Assembly: GCA_964596165.1 (NCBI GenBank)
Contig: CAZQTW010000047.1
Coordinates: forward strand, 1 to 52,487
DNA length: 52,487 nt
Direction of reading: 5' to 3'
DNA from: CAYUQT01 sp964596165
GTDB taxonomy: Bacteria > Planctomycetota > Phycisphaerae > UBA1845 > JAFGLZ01
A program made the translations under genes and the position numbers. Below the pieces are notes generated by a model. The model did not search any database, was not told the origin of the DNA, and saw only the letters and a program-made list of their open reading frames with translations. Positions within the stretch are counted from its first letter, which is position 1, and the number at the start of each line of letters is the position of its first letter. Below are positions 1-8,494 of this stretch, piece after piece.

Positions 1-776
1 GCCACCGTCTCTCGCGCGGCGTCCGATGGACCCCGCGTCGCGCCCTCGACCCAGACCGGCAGCTCGCTCTCGGTGGCGCGGCCCCCCTCGTCGGAAGAGC
101 GGCCGACTATCCGGTCCTGGAGCGCACCCCGCGCGACGATGGGGCACATCACGCTGCCGAGTGTCGATTTCAGCGTGCAGCCCTGTTCGTCGCGAACCAC
201 GAGCCGCCAGGTACCGTCCTGCCGTTCCCAGTCGCTGCCGAGCGCGCGGATCTCGAGCGACTTGTTCGGGACTCCTCGCCCGGTCCTGTCGAGCACCTGG
301 GCTTCGATGTCGAAGCTCTCCCCGACCCTCACGAACGTGCGGGAGCTCCGCAGCCCCACGGCGAGCTCGGCAGGGCTGATCTTCGTGCTGAAAGTCCGCC
401 TTCCCTCGCGGGCGCGAGCTTCGACCAGGAGGTTGAAGTGCCGTGAAGTGGTCCTCGCCCCGAGCGCGATCTCGACCGCGGTCTGACCCGAGGAGTCGGT
501 GCGCGTCCACGCCTCGAGCGCGCCCGGTGCCTCACACGGGTTGGGTGCCCCGCCGTCGACGGCTTGGGGAGCCGCCGCCCAGGCAGGCCGCGAGGTGCCC
601 ACGAGCAGATCCGCCTGGGGAAAGGAGACGGGCTCGTGACGCGCGGTCCAGCGGACCGGGGCGTCGTCGAGGGGCCCCGTCGCGTCCGAGAGCCGCGCAC
701 GAAGCACCACCGGCTCACCCGCGAGTCGCGCGGCGTGGTCGGTAGAGCGCTCGAGTCGGCCCTCGGGGGGGGGGAT
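1..776 (-). CDS. Partial alpha-2-macroglobulin-like protein fragment
   Basis: A minus-strand frame stays open from about 776 to the window edge and runs off it, so only an internal part of about 258 codons is visible. The translation reads as beta-sandwich, macroglobulin-type text: VVLRARLSDATG, then APVRWTAR, then SFDIEAQVLDRTGRGVP, a Cys-x(n)-Cys stretch near 170-205, and a segment ending in LPVWVEGA. Bacterial alpha-2-macroglobulins, which are periplasmic protease traps, carry tandem MG domains with this kind of V-x-W and Cys-pair pattern. The family call rests on pattern recognition only. GC is about 73-78% in the first 120 bases, clearly above the rest of the window. The frame is interrupted at its 5' side by a run of ten G (plus strand 765-774). 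It could also be another Ig-like repeat protein. Confidence 0.45.
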   Translation of the reverse strand, partial: MPPPEGRLERSTDHAARLAGEPVVLRARLSDATGPLDDAPVRWTARHEPVSFPQADLLVGTSRPAWAAAPQAVDGGAPNPCEAPGALEAWTRTDSSGQTAVEIALGARTTSRHFNLLVEARAREGRRTFSTKISPAELAVGLRSSRTFVRVGESFDIEAQVLDRTGRGVPNKSLEIRALGSDWERQDGTWRLVVRDEQGCTLKSTLGSVMCPIVARGALQDRIVGRSSDEGGRATESELPVWVEGATRGPSDAARETV

Positions 777-1085
777 GGTTCGGATATCGCCTAGGTTGTT
801 GCGGCGGCATCGTCGTGTCGTCTTCGGTGGAGAAGCCCTTGGCGTATTGCAGTTCGTACTCCAAGTGGGTCCGCGCGAACATGCTGAACACCGCGTCGTT
901 CCAGGAGTGGCGCCCGACGAATCGTCCCTCGATATTGCGGGTCAGTAGAAACAACGAGGCGGTCGGCACGCCCCATCTTCCGAGTGAGGTGATGGAGTTG
1001 TTCGACCTGTCGAACGATGTCACGTCGGTCCTCTTGATGTTGTTCTCTACCCAAACGAAAGAGGGGGGCAGGTTGCGCGTTTCTT
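775..1085 (-). CDS. Coding-like segment upstream of a frame break, unrecognised
   Basis: A second minus-strand frame covers this stretch with good codon choice (C or G at most third positions). It reads FVWVENNIKRTD, later SLFLLTRNIEGRFVG and FARTHLEYELQYAKGFST, and ends in a proline-rich stretch at the ten-G run. If one base were added or lost in that run it would join the macroglobulin-like frame. There is no start codon between the stop of the TPR gene (1086-1088) and this text; the only start in frame is a GTG at 1128, inside the TPR gene. GC is about 58%, lower than on either side. I do not recognise the family. It may be the N-terminal part of the neighbouring fragment or an unrelated piece joined by assembly. 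Confidence 0.3.
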
Positions 1086-2741
1086 CTACGCCTTGGCGGC
1101 GGGTGCCAGCTCGCAGATGGCTTGCCACGTGGCCGCCGCGCGGTCGAGCAGGCCCATGTTCTGCAGCGCGAGCGCCAGGTTGGCATGGAAGTCGACGTTG
1201 TCGGGGCAGCCCCGGATCGCCTGCTCGAAATGCTCGACGGCCAACTCGAAGCGATTCCGCTCGGCAAACAATAGGCCGAGGTGATAGTGCAAATCGATGT
1301 ACTCGGGCTTCAGGGCGGCGGCCCGCTCCAGTACGCCGATCGCCTCGTCCACTTCACCCATTTCCTTCAGGATGAGGCCCAGCTTGATCAGCGCCTTGAC
1401 GTAGACCGGGTTGATCTCAACCGCTTGTCGAAACTCCTCGACGGCTTGTTCGTTCAGTCCGCGATTGCGGAGAAGCAGCCCGAGGCGATAGTGCATATCG
1501 GCGTGGTTGGGCCGTTCGCTCAGCGCCTTGCGATGTCGTTCGATCTGCCGGTCGATCAGCTCGCTGATGGTGTCGGCTCCGTTCGACGGCTTCTTGGGCG
1601 ACTCCCGGCGGACACGGAGCCCCCGCCGGACGTCGTCGGCCATCGCCACCTTAAGCTGAAGCCGTGCCATCTCGCTGAACAGGAGGGTGCTGTTGGGTTC
1701 GATGCTGGCGGCCATGTCGAACGAGGCCAATGCGTCTTCCCGGCGACCGGCGGCGTTTTGCGCCAGCCCCAGCCCGACGTAAGCAATCAGCAACCGATCG
1801 TTGATCTCCACGGCCCGGTTGAACCACTGGGCCGCCTCGATGTAGCGCCCGCTGCGGAGATGCTGCGTCCCCATCTTCACGACGGCCTCCAGGTAGTCCG
1901 GATGGACTTCGAGCGCCATCGTGTACTGGCGGACGGCCGCGGCGTCGTTGCCCAACTTGGCGTACAGATCGCCCAGCCGCAGATGCGTGTCGGCGAAGCC
2001 GGGTCGCTCTTCGGCGATTTGGTGGAGTTGTTCGATCGCCTCGTGGATCAACCCCGCCTGTTCGTAAGCGCTCGCCAGGTCGTTGTGCGCCACCCAGTTG
2101 TCGGGCTCGATCGTCAGGGCTCGTTCGAACTCATGAATTGCGTCCTGGAATCGACCGTCGGCGAGCAACAGGTTTGCCAAGGCCAACCGGATGTCGACAC
2201 ACTCCGGATCCCACCGGCAAAGCAGGACGTAGTGTTCGATGGCCTGACTCACGTCGCCGTTGTGGATGTTGATCGCAGCCAGCCGTTCGTGCGCGTTGCG
2301 GAGCTGCGGGCAGAAGTTCAGGGCGTCGTTGTAGTATTGCGTGGCGATATCCAATTGGCTGCGCCGCTCATGACACAGTCCGAGCGTGAACAGGATCGCC
2401 GGGTCGGAGGGATCATGCTTCTGCGCGATTTGAAGGCATTGGACGGCCTCGTCGTACCGCCCCAGCTCATCCAAGGCACAAGCGAGGCCCAGTCGCGGCA
2501 CCATCGCGCGGCGGTCCAACTCGAGTGCCCGCTCAAAGCTGGCTTTCGCGGCCGAATAGCGTGCCTCCTTCAGATAGCGCCGACCCAGCTGCACGTGGGC
2601 GTTGATGTCGTCCGGCCGCAGTTCGGCGGTTTCCACCAGATCGCCCGTCGGAAGCTCACTTGTATCTCCCAGCTGGGCCTCGAAGGCACTGCCGAGACTG
2701 CCCAGCAGGCCGCGACCCAGGCTTTCCAATAGATAGGCCAT
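1086..2741 (-). CDS. TPR repeat protein (551 aa)
   Basis: The protein is almost entirely tetratricopeptide repeats: about 13 units of 34 residues from residue 48 to the end, with the usual A/G-Y-A-P positions (for example LGLACALDELGRYDEAV and LGLLLRNRGLNEQAVEEF). The repeats are interrupted once, near residues 365-400, by a basic linker (RRGLRVRRESPKKPS). There is no signal peptide, so it is probably cytoplasmic. TPR arrays are protein-protein scaffolds. It lies 46 bases downstream of a second TPR gene on the same strand, and both follow a polysaccharide synthesis locus, so a scaffold or regulatory role in export or assembly is plausible but inferred. The start ATG opens a short amphipathic N-terminus (MAYLLESLGRGLLG). 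Confidence 0.85.
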   Translation of the reverse strand: MAYLLESLGRGLLGSLGSAFEAQLGDTSELPTGDLVETAELRPDDINAHVQLGRRYLKEARYSAAKASFERALELDRRAMVPRLGLACALDELGRYDEAVQCLQIAQKHDPSDPAILFTLGLCHERRSQLDIATQYYNDALNFCPQLRNAHERLAAINIHNGDVSQAIEHYVLLCRWDPECVDIRLALANLLLADGRFQDAIHEFERALTIEPDNWVAHNDLASAYEQAGLIHEAIEQLHQIAEERPGFADTHLRLGDLYAKLGNDAAAVRQYTMALEVHPDYLEAVVKMGTQHLRSGRYIEAAQWFNRAVEINDRLLIAYVGLGLAQNAAGRREDALASFDMAASIEPNSTLLFSEMARLQLKVAMADDVRRGLRVRRESPKKPSNGADTISELIDRQIERHRKALSERPNHADMHYRLGLLLRNRGLNEQAVEEFRQAVEINPVYVKALIKLGLILKEMGEVDEAIGVLERAAALKPEYIDLHYHLGLLFAERNRFELAVEHFEQAIRGCPDNVDFHANLALALQNMGLLDRAAATWQAICELAPAAKA

Positions 2742-2787
2742 AGTTCGTTTCCCCGGTTCGTTCCCCTGTCCTTGCGGCTATCCCCCG

Positions 2788-4056
2788 TCAAGCGGCCAAG
2801 GCCTTCAGACCCTCGCGGGCCTCCAAGAGCCCCGCGTCCAATCTCAGCGCGCACTCGTAGGCGTCGCGAGCCCGATCCAACTGACCGCTCGCGCGATAGA
2901 GGTTGCCCAAAACACAATGAATGTTCGCGTCCTCGGCGCCGGCCTCCAGCGCCGCTTCGAGCCGATCGATCGCTTCCTGTCGGCGATCGGTCGCCTCGAA
3001 GAGCCGGCCCATGTGAGCCATCGCGCGGATATAGCGTGGGTTGATCTCGACCGCCCGCTCCGACTCCGCGATGGCGGCTTCCGCCAACCCCATCCGCTCG
3101 TACACCCGGCTGCAATAGAGGTGCAGATCGGCGTAGCGCGGATGACGCTGAATGGCCCGCTCGATCGCCGCCGCCAGAAGCGCAAGGCATTCCGTGTCGA
3201 GCTGCTCGGTGGGCAGCGACAGGAAGGCTTCCACGAATTCCGGCTCGCGGGCGATGATCTCCTCCAACTGGGACACGTCGGCATCCTTGAGGCTCAACCC
3301 GGCGACGCCCTGAACCAACGGCTGCGACGACGGACGCGATTGTCCGCCGAGCGTTTCTTTCGCCAGCCGGAGTTGAACCGCAATATCGATGTCACCGGGC
3401 CGAAGGGCGTGTGCCTTCTCAAGATGTTTCAAGGCCAGGTCGTGCCGGTCCATCGCCGCATAGCACCACGACAATCGAACATGAGCCTCGACCCACTCCG
3501 GTGCCAGCCGGATTGCCGTTCGGAAGGCCTCGACGGCCGGCCCATACTGTTCCCGGGCAGCCAGCATCGTCCCAAGCTGATAGTGAAGCGCCGGTTCCTG
3601 GGGCTGCGCGTCGATGCCTTTGGCCAGGCACTCCAGTGCCACATCGCTTTGGCCCATCTTCCACCGCACCATCGCCAGTCGCGTGCGAACGCCGACTCGA
3701 TCGTTGTCGCGTCCGAGGAGTCCCTCCAGTTCGGCCGCCGCGTCGACGTACCGCTCGAGGGCAACGTGGCAGGCGGCCAGATACCGGGACGCGGCGAGCC
3801 CGCCGACGCCGACGCTGTGGGCTTGGCGGAAGTGTTCCACCGCAGCCTGATACCGGTCGGACTCCAAGGCCTCCAGGCCCATGCGGAAATGCGCTTGCCC
3901 CAGGTAGAACCGGGCGAGGCACCCCTCCAGGTCGGAGGCTTCGGCAGCCGCCACCAGATGTCCGGCAGCCTCGTCCATTCGACCGTTGTTGAAGGCCGCC
4001 ATGCCCTTACGATAGGCATCGGTCGTGTCAAGACTGGATTGGTCGATCCGTGACAT
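2788..4056 (-). CDS. TPR repeat protein (422 aa)
   Basis: This is a second tetratricopeptide protein with about nine or ten repeats. The first begins near residue 12 (YRKGMAAFNNGRMDEAAGHL) and the last ends at the C-terminus (LYRASGQLDRARDAYECAL). A less regular stretch near residues 225-270 separates two TPR blocks. No signal peptide or membrane helix is visible. It is the upstream member of a two-gene unit with the 551-residue TPR protein; the 46-base gap contains a purine-rich ribosome-binding site. The pair lies 425 bases downstream of the initiating sugar transferase. TPR proteins often accompany exopolysaccharide and PEP-CTERM loci, but no exosortase is visible here, so its partner is unknown. 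Confidence 0.85.
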   Translation of the reverse strand: MSRIDQSSLDTTDAYRKGMAAFNNGRMDEAAGHLVAAAEASDLEGCLARFYLGQAHFRMGLEALESDRYQAAVEHFRQAHSVGVGGLAASRYLAACHVALERYVDAAAELEGLLGRDNDRVGVRTRLAMVRWKMGQSDVALECLAKGIDAQPQEPALHYQLGTMLAAREQYGPAVEAFRTAIRLAPEWVEAHVRLSWCYAAMDRHDLALKHLEKAHALRPGDIDIAVQLRLAKETLGGQSRPSSQPLVQGVAGLSLKDADVSQLEEIIAREPEFVEAFLSLPTEQLDTECLALLAAAIERAIQRHPRYADLHLYCSRVYERMGLAEAAIAESERAVEINPRYIRAMAHMGRLFEATDRRQEAIDRLEAALEAGAEDANIHCVLGNLYRASGQLDRARDAYECALRLDAGLLEAREGLKALAA

Positions 4057-4481
4057 GTCCGTATTGACTCCCTGTCCACCAGAACCTTGGTCTACGTTCC
4101 TCCAGCCGTATCGACTAGTTGAAGGGACCCTATTATTTGCGGGATTTCAAAATCGCGGACTACCCCCGCCAAGCCCACAATAGGGGGATGTGGGGACGCT
4201 GCGGCAGGGGACTACGTCCGCGTATTGGGCACGGGCCCGACGCCGGGGGTACGCTCGCCGATGTCCGGATATCGCATGTTCTTATAGGCGGACTTCAAGC
4301 GACCGAATCGGAATCGGCCCGCCGAACAGCCGGGGCGAGCTACGTTACCGGCCTGAATCGAGCGGTTCGCGACAACAGGCCCTGAGGGAGGGCAAGCCAC
4401 GGGACGCACGCTCGGGCTCGTGGGCCGAGGACGTTCGGCGATTCCGAAACGCAGAGCGAGCCGCCGCGACGGAAACGCCGC
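4057..4481. other. Intergenic region upstream of the TPR pair
   Basis: No convincing gene is present; the short frames here have poor codon use and no recognisable domain. It holds the 5' region of the TPR operon. A motif that recurs upstream of the GT4 gene at 7251 (GCCAAGCCCACAAT on the plus strand at 4168-4181) lies about 112 bases before the TPR start codon. The AT-rich patch at 4130-4155 is the likeliest promoter zone. Confidence 0.5.
4168..4181 (-). promoter_or_regulatory. Motif shared with 7323-7337
   Basis: On the minus strand this reads ATTGTGGGCTTGGC; the copy at 7323-7337 reads ATTATGGGGCTTGGC. Both lie 70-115 bases before a minus-strand start codon in the polysaccharide locus. 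The shared core TGGG(G)CTTGGC may be an operator or promoter element. Only two copies were seen, so this is tentative. Confidence 0.25.
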
Positions 4482-5189
4482 TCAGTACGCTCCGCGACCG
4501 GAAAGGACGGCGGGAATCGTTTTGAGGATGATTCGGAGGTCAAGCGCCAGGCTACGATTCTGGACATAGTATCCGTCGAGCTGCATCCACTCGCCGTAGG
4601 GAATCTCGGTTCGCCCGGCGATCTGCCACAGACACGTCAGTCCCGGTCTGACGCTCAGTCGCAGCCATTCGCCCCAGTTCTCGGTCCGGATTTCGTCGAG
4701 CGGCAGAGGACGCGGGCCGACCAGGGACATCTCGCCGCGCAGGACGTTAAACAACTGGGGCAATTCGTCGATGCTGCTCCGCCTCAGCCATCGTCCAACC
4801 CGCGTGATGCGAGGATCCCGGCGAATCTTGAAGACGGGTGCGCCTTCCAGTTCGTTCAGCGCCTTGAAAAGGTTCCGGTCCTCCGCGGCGCCCTGATACA
4901 TCGTTCGGAGCTTGTACATTGTGAACGGCTTACCGTGGAGCCCCGCACGGGCCTGACGGAAAAGGATCGGACCTCGACTGGTCAACTTGATCGCAATCGC
5001 CGCGACGGCCAGAATCGGGGCGGCCGCAATCAGCAAGAATGTGGCCAACGTCACGTCGACTATTCGCTTGGCGACAAGGTAGATCCGGTGTGCGGTGTAG
5101 GCCCACCCGCGCGAAGGCGCCGCGACCGTCAGTTCCATCGGCGGCGCCTGCGCCGCCCATTCCAGGAATGTCGTTTGGGCGACTGTCAT
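4482..5189 (-). CDS. Initiating sugar transferase (PF02397-type)
   Basis: This 235-residue polyprenyl-phosphate hexose-1-phosphate transferase starts exopolysaccharide repeat-unit synthesis by moving a sugar phosphate from a nucleotide sugar to the lipid carrier. It has the short architecture with one membrane helix (residues about 43-68) followed by the catalytic domain. Family motifs are visible: KLRTM (93-97), DPRITRVGRWLRRSSIDELPQL (125-146), GEMSLVGPRP (152-161) and RPGLTCLWQI (181-190). It lacks the N-terminal multi-helix domain of WcaJ and WbaP, so it resembles EpsL-type enzymes. Its ATG overlaps the stop codon of the upstream WecG-like gene (ATGA), indicating translational coupling. 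The sugar specificity cannot be read from the sequence. Confidence 0.93.
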   Translation of the reverse strand: MTVAQTTFLEWAAQAPPMELTVAAPSRGWAYTAHRIYLVAKRIVDVTLATFLLIAAAPILAVAAIAIKLTSRGPILFRQARAGLHGKPFTMYKLRTMYQGAAEDRNLFKALNELEGAPVFKIRRDPRITRVGRWLRRSSIDELPQLFNVLRGEMSLVGPRPLPLDEIRTENWGEWLRLSVRPGLTCLWQIAGRTEIPYGEWMQLDGYYVQNRSLALDLRIILKTIPAVLSGRGAY

Positions 5190-5995
5190 CCGGCAAGGGC
5201 CCTGTCTTGCCGCGGTTGCCGACCGCGGACGACCTGATTCAGCCGGGCCACCAACACGGCGCCGGCAAACGCGGGATTACCCAACAGATATCGACTCGCC
5301 TTGCCTCGCGGGTCCACGGCAAGTCGGAAAAGCCACTCCAAACCGGCGCGGCACATCCACTGCGGCGCCCGCGCCTCGGCATCCGCCAAGTAGTCAAACA
5401 ACGCGCCCACGGTCCACACAACCGGAACGTTCAGGCTTTTTTGATGGGCGGTCACCCAGAACTCCTGACGAGGACTGCCCATCCCCACCAACAATACCTG
5501 CGGCGACGCTTGATTGATCCGATCGATTACGCGGGGACTCTCCGTGGGGGCAAAGTAGCCGTCGCCGGTACCCACGATGTTCAACCCCGGCGCCGTGGCC
5601 GCCAAACGCCGCGCGGCAATCTCGGCGACGCCCTCTCGTCCGCCCAGCAGGTAAAGCGACACCTGCCGCGCGGCACTCGCGCGGGCAAAGTCTTCGATGT
5701 AGTCGGCCGCGCTAAGTCGGGCCGGCAACGGCGGGCCTAAGACGTGACTCGCCCAGACGACCGACATTCCATCGGCATACAAAATGTCGGCCGACGCAAG
5801 CACGCGATGGAAGTAGAGGTCGCGACGCGCAAGATTCCAACTGTTGGCGTTGACATAACATACACGAGAGGATATGCCCGCCTCCGCCCGATCGAGCAAC
5901 AGACGGATGAGTCCGTCGGTATCCACCGCCGACAGCGGCAATCCCATCACGTTAACGATGGGACAGGCATTCGGTTGGGCCTCGGTTGCGCTCAA
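5186..5995 (-). CDS. WecG/TagA/CpsF family glycosyltransferase
   Basis: A 269-residue GT26-family enzyme that adds the second sugar (in known members ManNAc or ManNAcA) to a lipid-linked acceptor. Visible family features are NANSWN (49-54), ADGMSVVW (74-81), GGREGV (118-123), GMGSPRQEFW (171-180) and the C-terminal block RAPQWMCRAGLEWLFRL (209-225), which is followed by DPRGKASRYL. It overlaps both neighbours by four bases, so it is embedded in an operon with the GT4 enzyme before it and the initiating transferase after it. The combination of the two enzymes suggests a lipid-linked oligosaccharide whose first two sugars are set by these adjacent genes. Confidence 0.93.
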   Translation of the reverse strand: MSATEAQPNACPIVNVMGLPLSAVDTDGLIRLLLDRAEAGISSRVCYVNANSWNLARRDLYFHRVLASADILYADGMSVVWASHVLGPPLPARLSAADYIEDFARASAARQVSLYLLGGREGVAEIAARRLAATAPGLNIVGTGDGYFAPTESPRVIDRINQASPQVLLVGMGSPRQEFWVTAHQKSLNVPVVWTVGALFDYLADAEARAPQWMCRAGLEWLFRLAVDPRGKASRYLLGNPAFAGAVLVARLNQVVRGRQPRQDRALAG

Positions 5996-7251
5996 CGGGA
6001 CCTACCTCGAACCAGCATGCGATACAACGTCATATACTTCTCGGCCGCTATCTTGGCCGAGAAGCATTCTTCAACCCGCCGCCGTCCCGCCTCTGCGAGT
6101 CGTCTCGCCAGGCAGGTATCACTGACCACACGGTCGATCGCCGTGGCCAGCGCATCGGCGGACTTCGGCGGCACAAGCAGACCCGTCCGCTCGTCGATGA
6201 CGACTTCCGGCACGCCGCCGACCTTGCTCGCGATCACCGGCAACCCGGCCGCGGAGGCCTCCAAAACGACATTGGGAAGGCCTTCCATGTACGACGGCAG
6301 ACAGAACACGTCGGCTGCCGCCAGGACGTCCGCGACGTCCGGCCTAAAACCCACCAGCCGAACGCGACCGGTCAGACCGGCGACCTCAATCCGACCGGTC
6401 AGTTCCGATCGCATCGGACCTTCGCCGACGATGGCGGCGACGATCGTGGGATGTCGCCGGGCTATCCTCACCAACGCCTCGATGAACGTCGGCAGGCCCT
6501 TCTCATAACTGAGACGCGCCACCGTGACGATCAGCCGGACGCCTTCGGCAAGCCCCCACTCGGTTCGAATGCGACGCCGCGAGGCCTCATCGCGGCGATA
6601 GTCGTCCGGCTCGATTCCCGTGTGGATCACCGAGACTCGATCCGCCGGCCAGCGAAGTCGTCTTACGCAATCGTCTCGGACAGCGCCGCTGACGGCCACT
6701 ACGTGATGCGGCATGAGCCTCGTCAACTGATCCAGCAGTCCGTCCAGTCGTCGCTGCCGCTCTCGGCGAAACTTACCGATCGCATAGGCCGTCGACACGA
6801 CGGCGGGGACCCCGGCCAGTCGCCCGGCCAGCCCCGCGTACAAATCAGCGCGCAGCAGGTGCGTATGGACCACATCGAAACGACCGCTTCGGATATATCG
6901 GTATACTCGGCCGATCGTCCGCAGGTCCGTTTCCCCGGGTGAATCCAGGTTGGCCGCCTCAACCCCCAGCGACTCGAACCGATTTCGCATGGGACCGTCG
7001 CCGTACATGCACGCAATCGACGAACAGCACTGGTGGCGATCCACGTTGCGCAGCAGCAACAGCAACCACTTCGTGTCGGTCTTCACCTCGAAGGTCGACA
7101 CAACATGGAGCACCCGCAACGGCTGGAGGCGAACCTCCCCCCGGTGTAGGCCCTTGTGCAGACCTCGCTTAAGTTTACGATTTGGCCTGAGACGCTCAAA
7201 GCGCCTTCTCCCAGGCAAGGTCGCAGCTATATCGGTGCAAGATTGGGTCAT
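5992..7251 (-). CDS. GT4 family glycosyltransferase
   Basis: A 419-residue GT-B fold enzyme of the GT4 class. The N-terminal Rossmann domain begins at about residue 45 (LRVLHVVSTF) and the C-terminal domain carries IVTVARLSYEKG (241-252), VGEGPM and the E-x7-E donor motif (E323 and E331 in EGLPNVVLEASAAG). It should transfer a nucleotide-activated sugar, retaining the anomer, onto the growing repeat unit at the cytoplasmic membrane. The first 44 residues are a basic extension not usual for the family and no clear ribosome-binding site precedes the ATG, so translation may start later (for example at a TTG or GTG near 7116-7125). A strong hairpin at 7276-7304 lies in its leader. Confidence 0.9.
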   Translation of the reverse strand: MTQSCTDIAATLPGRRRFERLRPNRKLKRGLHKGLHRGEVRLQPLRVLHVVSTFEVKTDTKWLLLLLRNVDRHQCCSSIACMYGDGPMRNRFESLGVEAANLDSPGETDLRTIGRVYRYIRSGRFDVVHTHLLRADLYAGLAGRLAGVPAVVSTAYAIGKFRRERQRRLDGLLDQLTRLMPHHVVAVSGAVRDDCVRRLRWPADRVSVIHTGIEPDDYRRDEASRRRIRTEWGLAEGVRLIVTVARLSYEKGLPTFIEALVRIARRHPTIVAAIVGEGPMRSELTGRIEVAGLTGRVRLVGFRPDVADVLAAADVFCLPSYMEGLPNVVLEASAAGLPVIASKVGGVPEVVIDERTGLLVPPKSADALATAIDRVVSDTCLARRLAEAGRRRVEECFSAKIAAEKYMTLYRMLVRGRSR

Positions 7252-7275
7252 TGAAGGTTTTTTGGGTCTACATAA

Positions 7276-7304
7276 GATGCCGTCCCTGTTCGGGACCGGG
7301 CATC
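7276..7304. promoter_or_regulatory. Hairpin in the leader between two GT4 genes
   Basis: GATGCC pairs with GGCATC (outer stem of 6 bp), and inside it GTCCC pairs with GGGAC around a five-base loop, with a two-base bulge. It lies 25 bases before the ATG of the downstream GT4 gene and has no U-tract on the minus strand, so it is more likely an attenuator or processing site than a classical terminator. Confidence 0.4.
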
Positions 7305-7322
7305 TCGCGCAGGGTATTGCCG

Positions 7323-7337
7323 GCCAAGCCCCATAAT
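7323..7337 (-). promoter_or_regulatory. Second copy of the GGGCTTGGC motif
   Basis: The minus strand reads ATTATGGGGCTTGGC, matching the copy at 4168-4181 with one inserted G and one substitution. It sits at the stop codon of the upstream GT4 gene and 72 bases before the next GT4 start. Confidence 0.25.
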
Positions 7338-8494
7338 CAGCCCACAGTCATACATCGGCTTTCGACGCGGCTCGCACAAAGAGATCCGACCAAGTTCTCA
7401 AACGCCTTGGCCATCTGATCGGCCCGGAATTCCTTGTTCACCTTGTCCCGAGCATTCCGTCCCAGCCGAAGACGTTGATCGGAATCGGCGATCAATTCTG
7501 TTAATACCTTAGCAAGTGCTAGAGCATCCGCCGGTGGAATCATTCGGCCCGTATGACCGTCGATAAGCGCTTCATCGAGGGATCCGATCGCCGGCCCGAC
7601 AAACGCCCGCCCTGCCGCCATCGCTTCCAGCATGACCACGCTGAGGCATTCTTGCCATTCGCTGCACAGACAAACGACGTCCAACCCCTGCATCAGTAAG
7701 GGTAAGTCCGTTCGCTCGCCGAGGAAGCGCAATCGCTCGTCGCTCAGCCCGGAGTCTCTGATCAGACGGCGAACCGACGATTCTCCGGCGCCGCCCCCGA
7801 TGATGTAGAACACGGCATCGGGGCGCTCTCCGGCGATTCGCGAGGCGGCATCGATAAACACGTCGTGCCGTTTGTCGGGCCTGAGGTTGGCAACGATTCC
7901 CACCGCCACGGCGTCAGAAGCACCTAAACCCAGGCGTTGTCGACCCTCGGCCCGCAGGTCGGGGCGGTCGAACCGTTCGACCTCGATGCCGTTGCGTATC
8001 ACCATCACGCGGCCAGCCGGGATGTGCTCTCTTCGTATTAGAGCGAGACGATGGCGCCGGCCAAGGGCAACGAAGCAATCGACGCACCGGTAGAGAAAAC
8101 GGTTGGTTCGCTCAAACCCCAGGTGCCCCGGGTAAGGGTAGACGTGCGACCAGACAATCGAGGGTATGCCGGTTTGCCTTGCAGCGAGCGTCGACCAGAA
8201 CATCCGATCGCCGCCGCTGCCAACCGCACAGATCGCGTCGATCGACTCACGACGGATCAGCCGGGTCAGTCGGTCAACCGTGAACACGTCGGCCTTGTGT
8301 CTCGACAGATAGGTGTGGACGCCTACACCAGCCGCCTCGAGTTGGCACGCCAACGGACCGGGCTCCTGGAGGCATGCGGCAAGCGGCACCACCCGACGCC
8401 GGTCGAGAAGCCGGGCCAGTGTGATGAGCATATGTTCCGCCCCACCGGTGGCCAATCGATTGGTCACCAGCAGAAGCCGCTTAGCCTCAACCAT
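7337..8494 (-). CDS. GT4 family glycosyltransferase
   Basis: A 385-residue GT-B enzyme. It opens with LLLVTNRLATGGAEHML, the typical GT4 N-terminal strand and glycine loop, and carries VGIVANLRPDKRHDVFI in the donor domain. The E-x7-E motif is present in SEWQECLSVVMLEAMAAG. The start at 8494 is chosen because an ATG further upstream (8623) lies well inside the GT2 gene; a GTG at 8506 with GGGAG six bases before it is an equally good alternative. It overlaps the 3' end of the GT2 gene by 31 bases (or 43), indicating coupled translation. Acceptor and donor are unknown. The next GT4 gene follows after an 85-base leader with a hairpin. Confidence 0.9.
   Translation of the reverse strand: MVEAKRLLLVTNRLATGGAEHMLITLARLLDRRRVVPLAACLQEPGPLACQLEAAGVGVHTYLSRHKADVFTVDRLTRLIRRESIDAICAVGSGGDRMFWSTLAARQTGIPSIVWSHVYPYPGHLGFERTNRFLYRCVDCFVALGRRHRLALIRREHIPAGRVMVIRNGIEVERFDRPDLRAEGRQRLGLGASDAVAVGIVANLRPDKRHDVFIDAASRIAGERPDAVFYIIGGGAGESSVRRLIRDSGLSDERLRFLGERTDLPLLMQGLDVVCLCSEWQECLSVVMLEAMAAGRAFVGPAIGSLDEALIDGHTGRMIPPADALALAKVLTELIADSDQRLRLGRNARDKVNKEFRADQMAKAFENLVGSLCASRVESRCMTVG

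Noticed and set aside
4141..4190. Sigma-54 promoter in the GGGCTTGGC motif
   Set aside because: TGGC is present but a GC at the required ten-base distance after GG is not, in either copy.
7276..7304. Rho-independent terminator
   Set aside because: The hairpin is strong but not followed by a T-run on the minus strand; entered as a leader hairpin instead.
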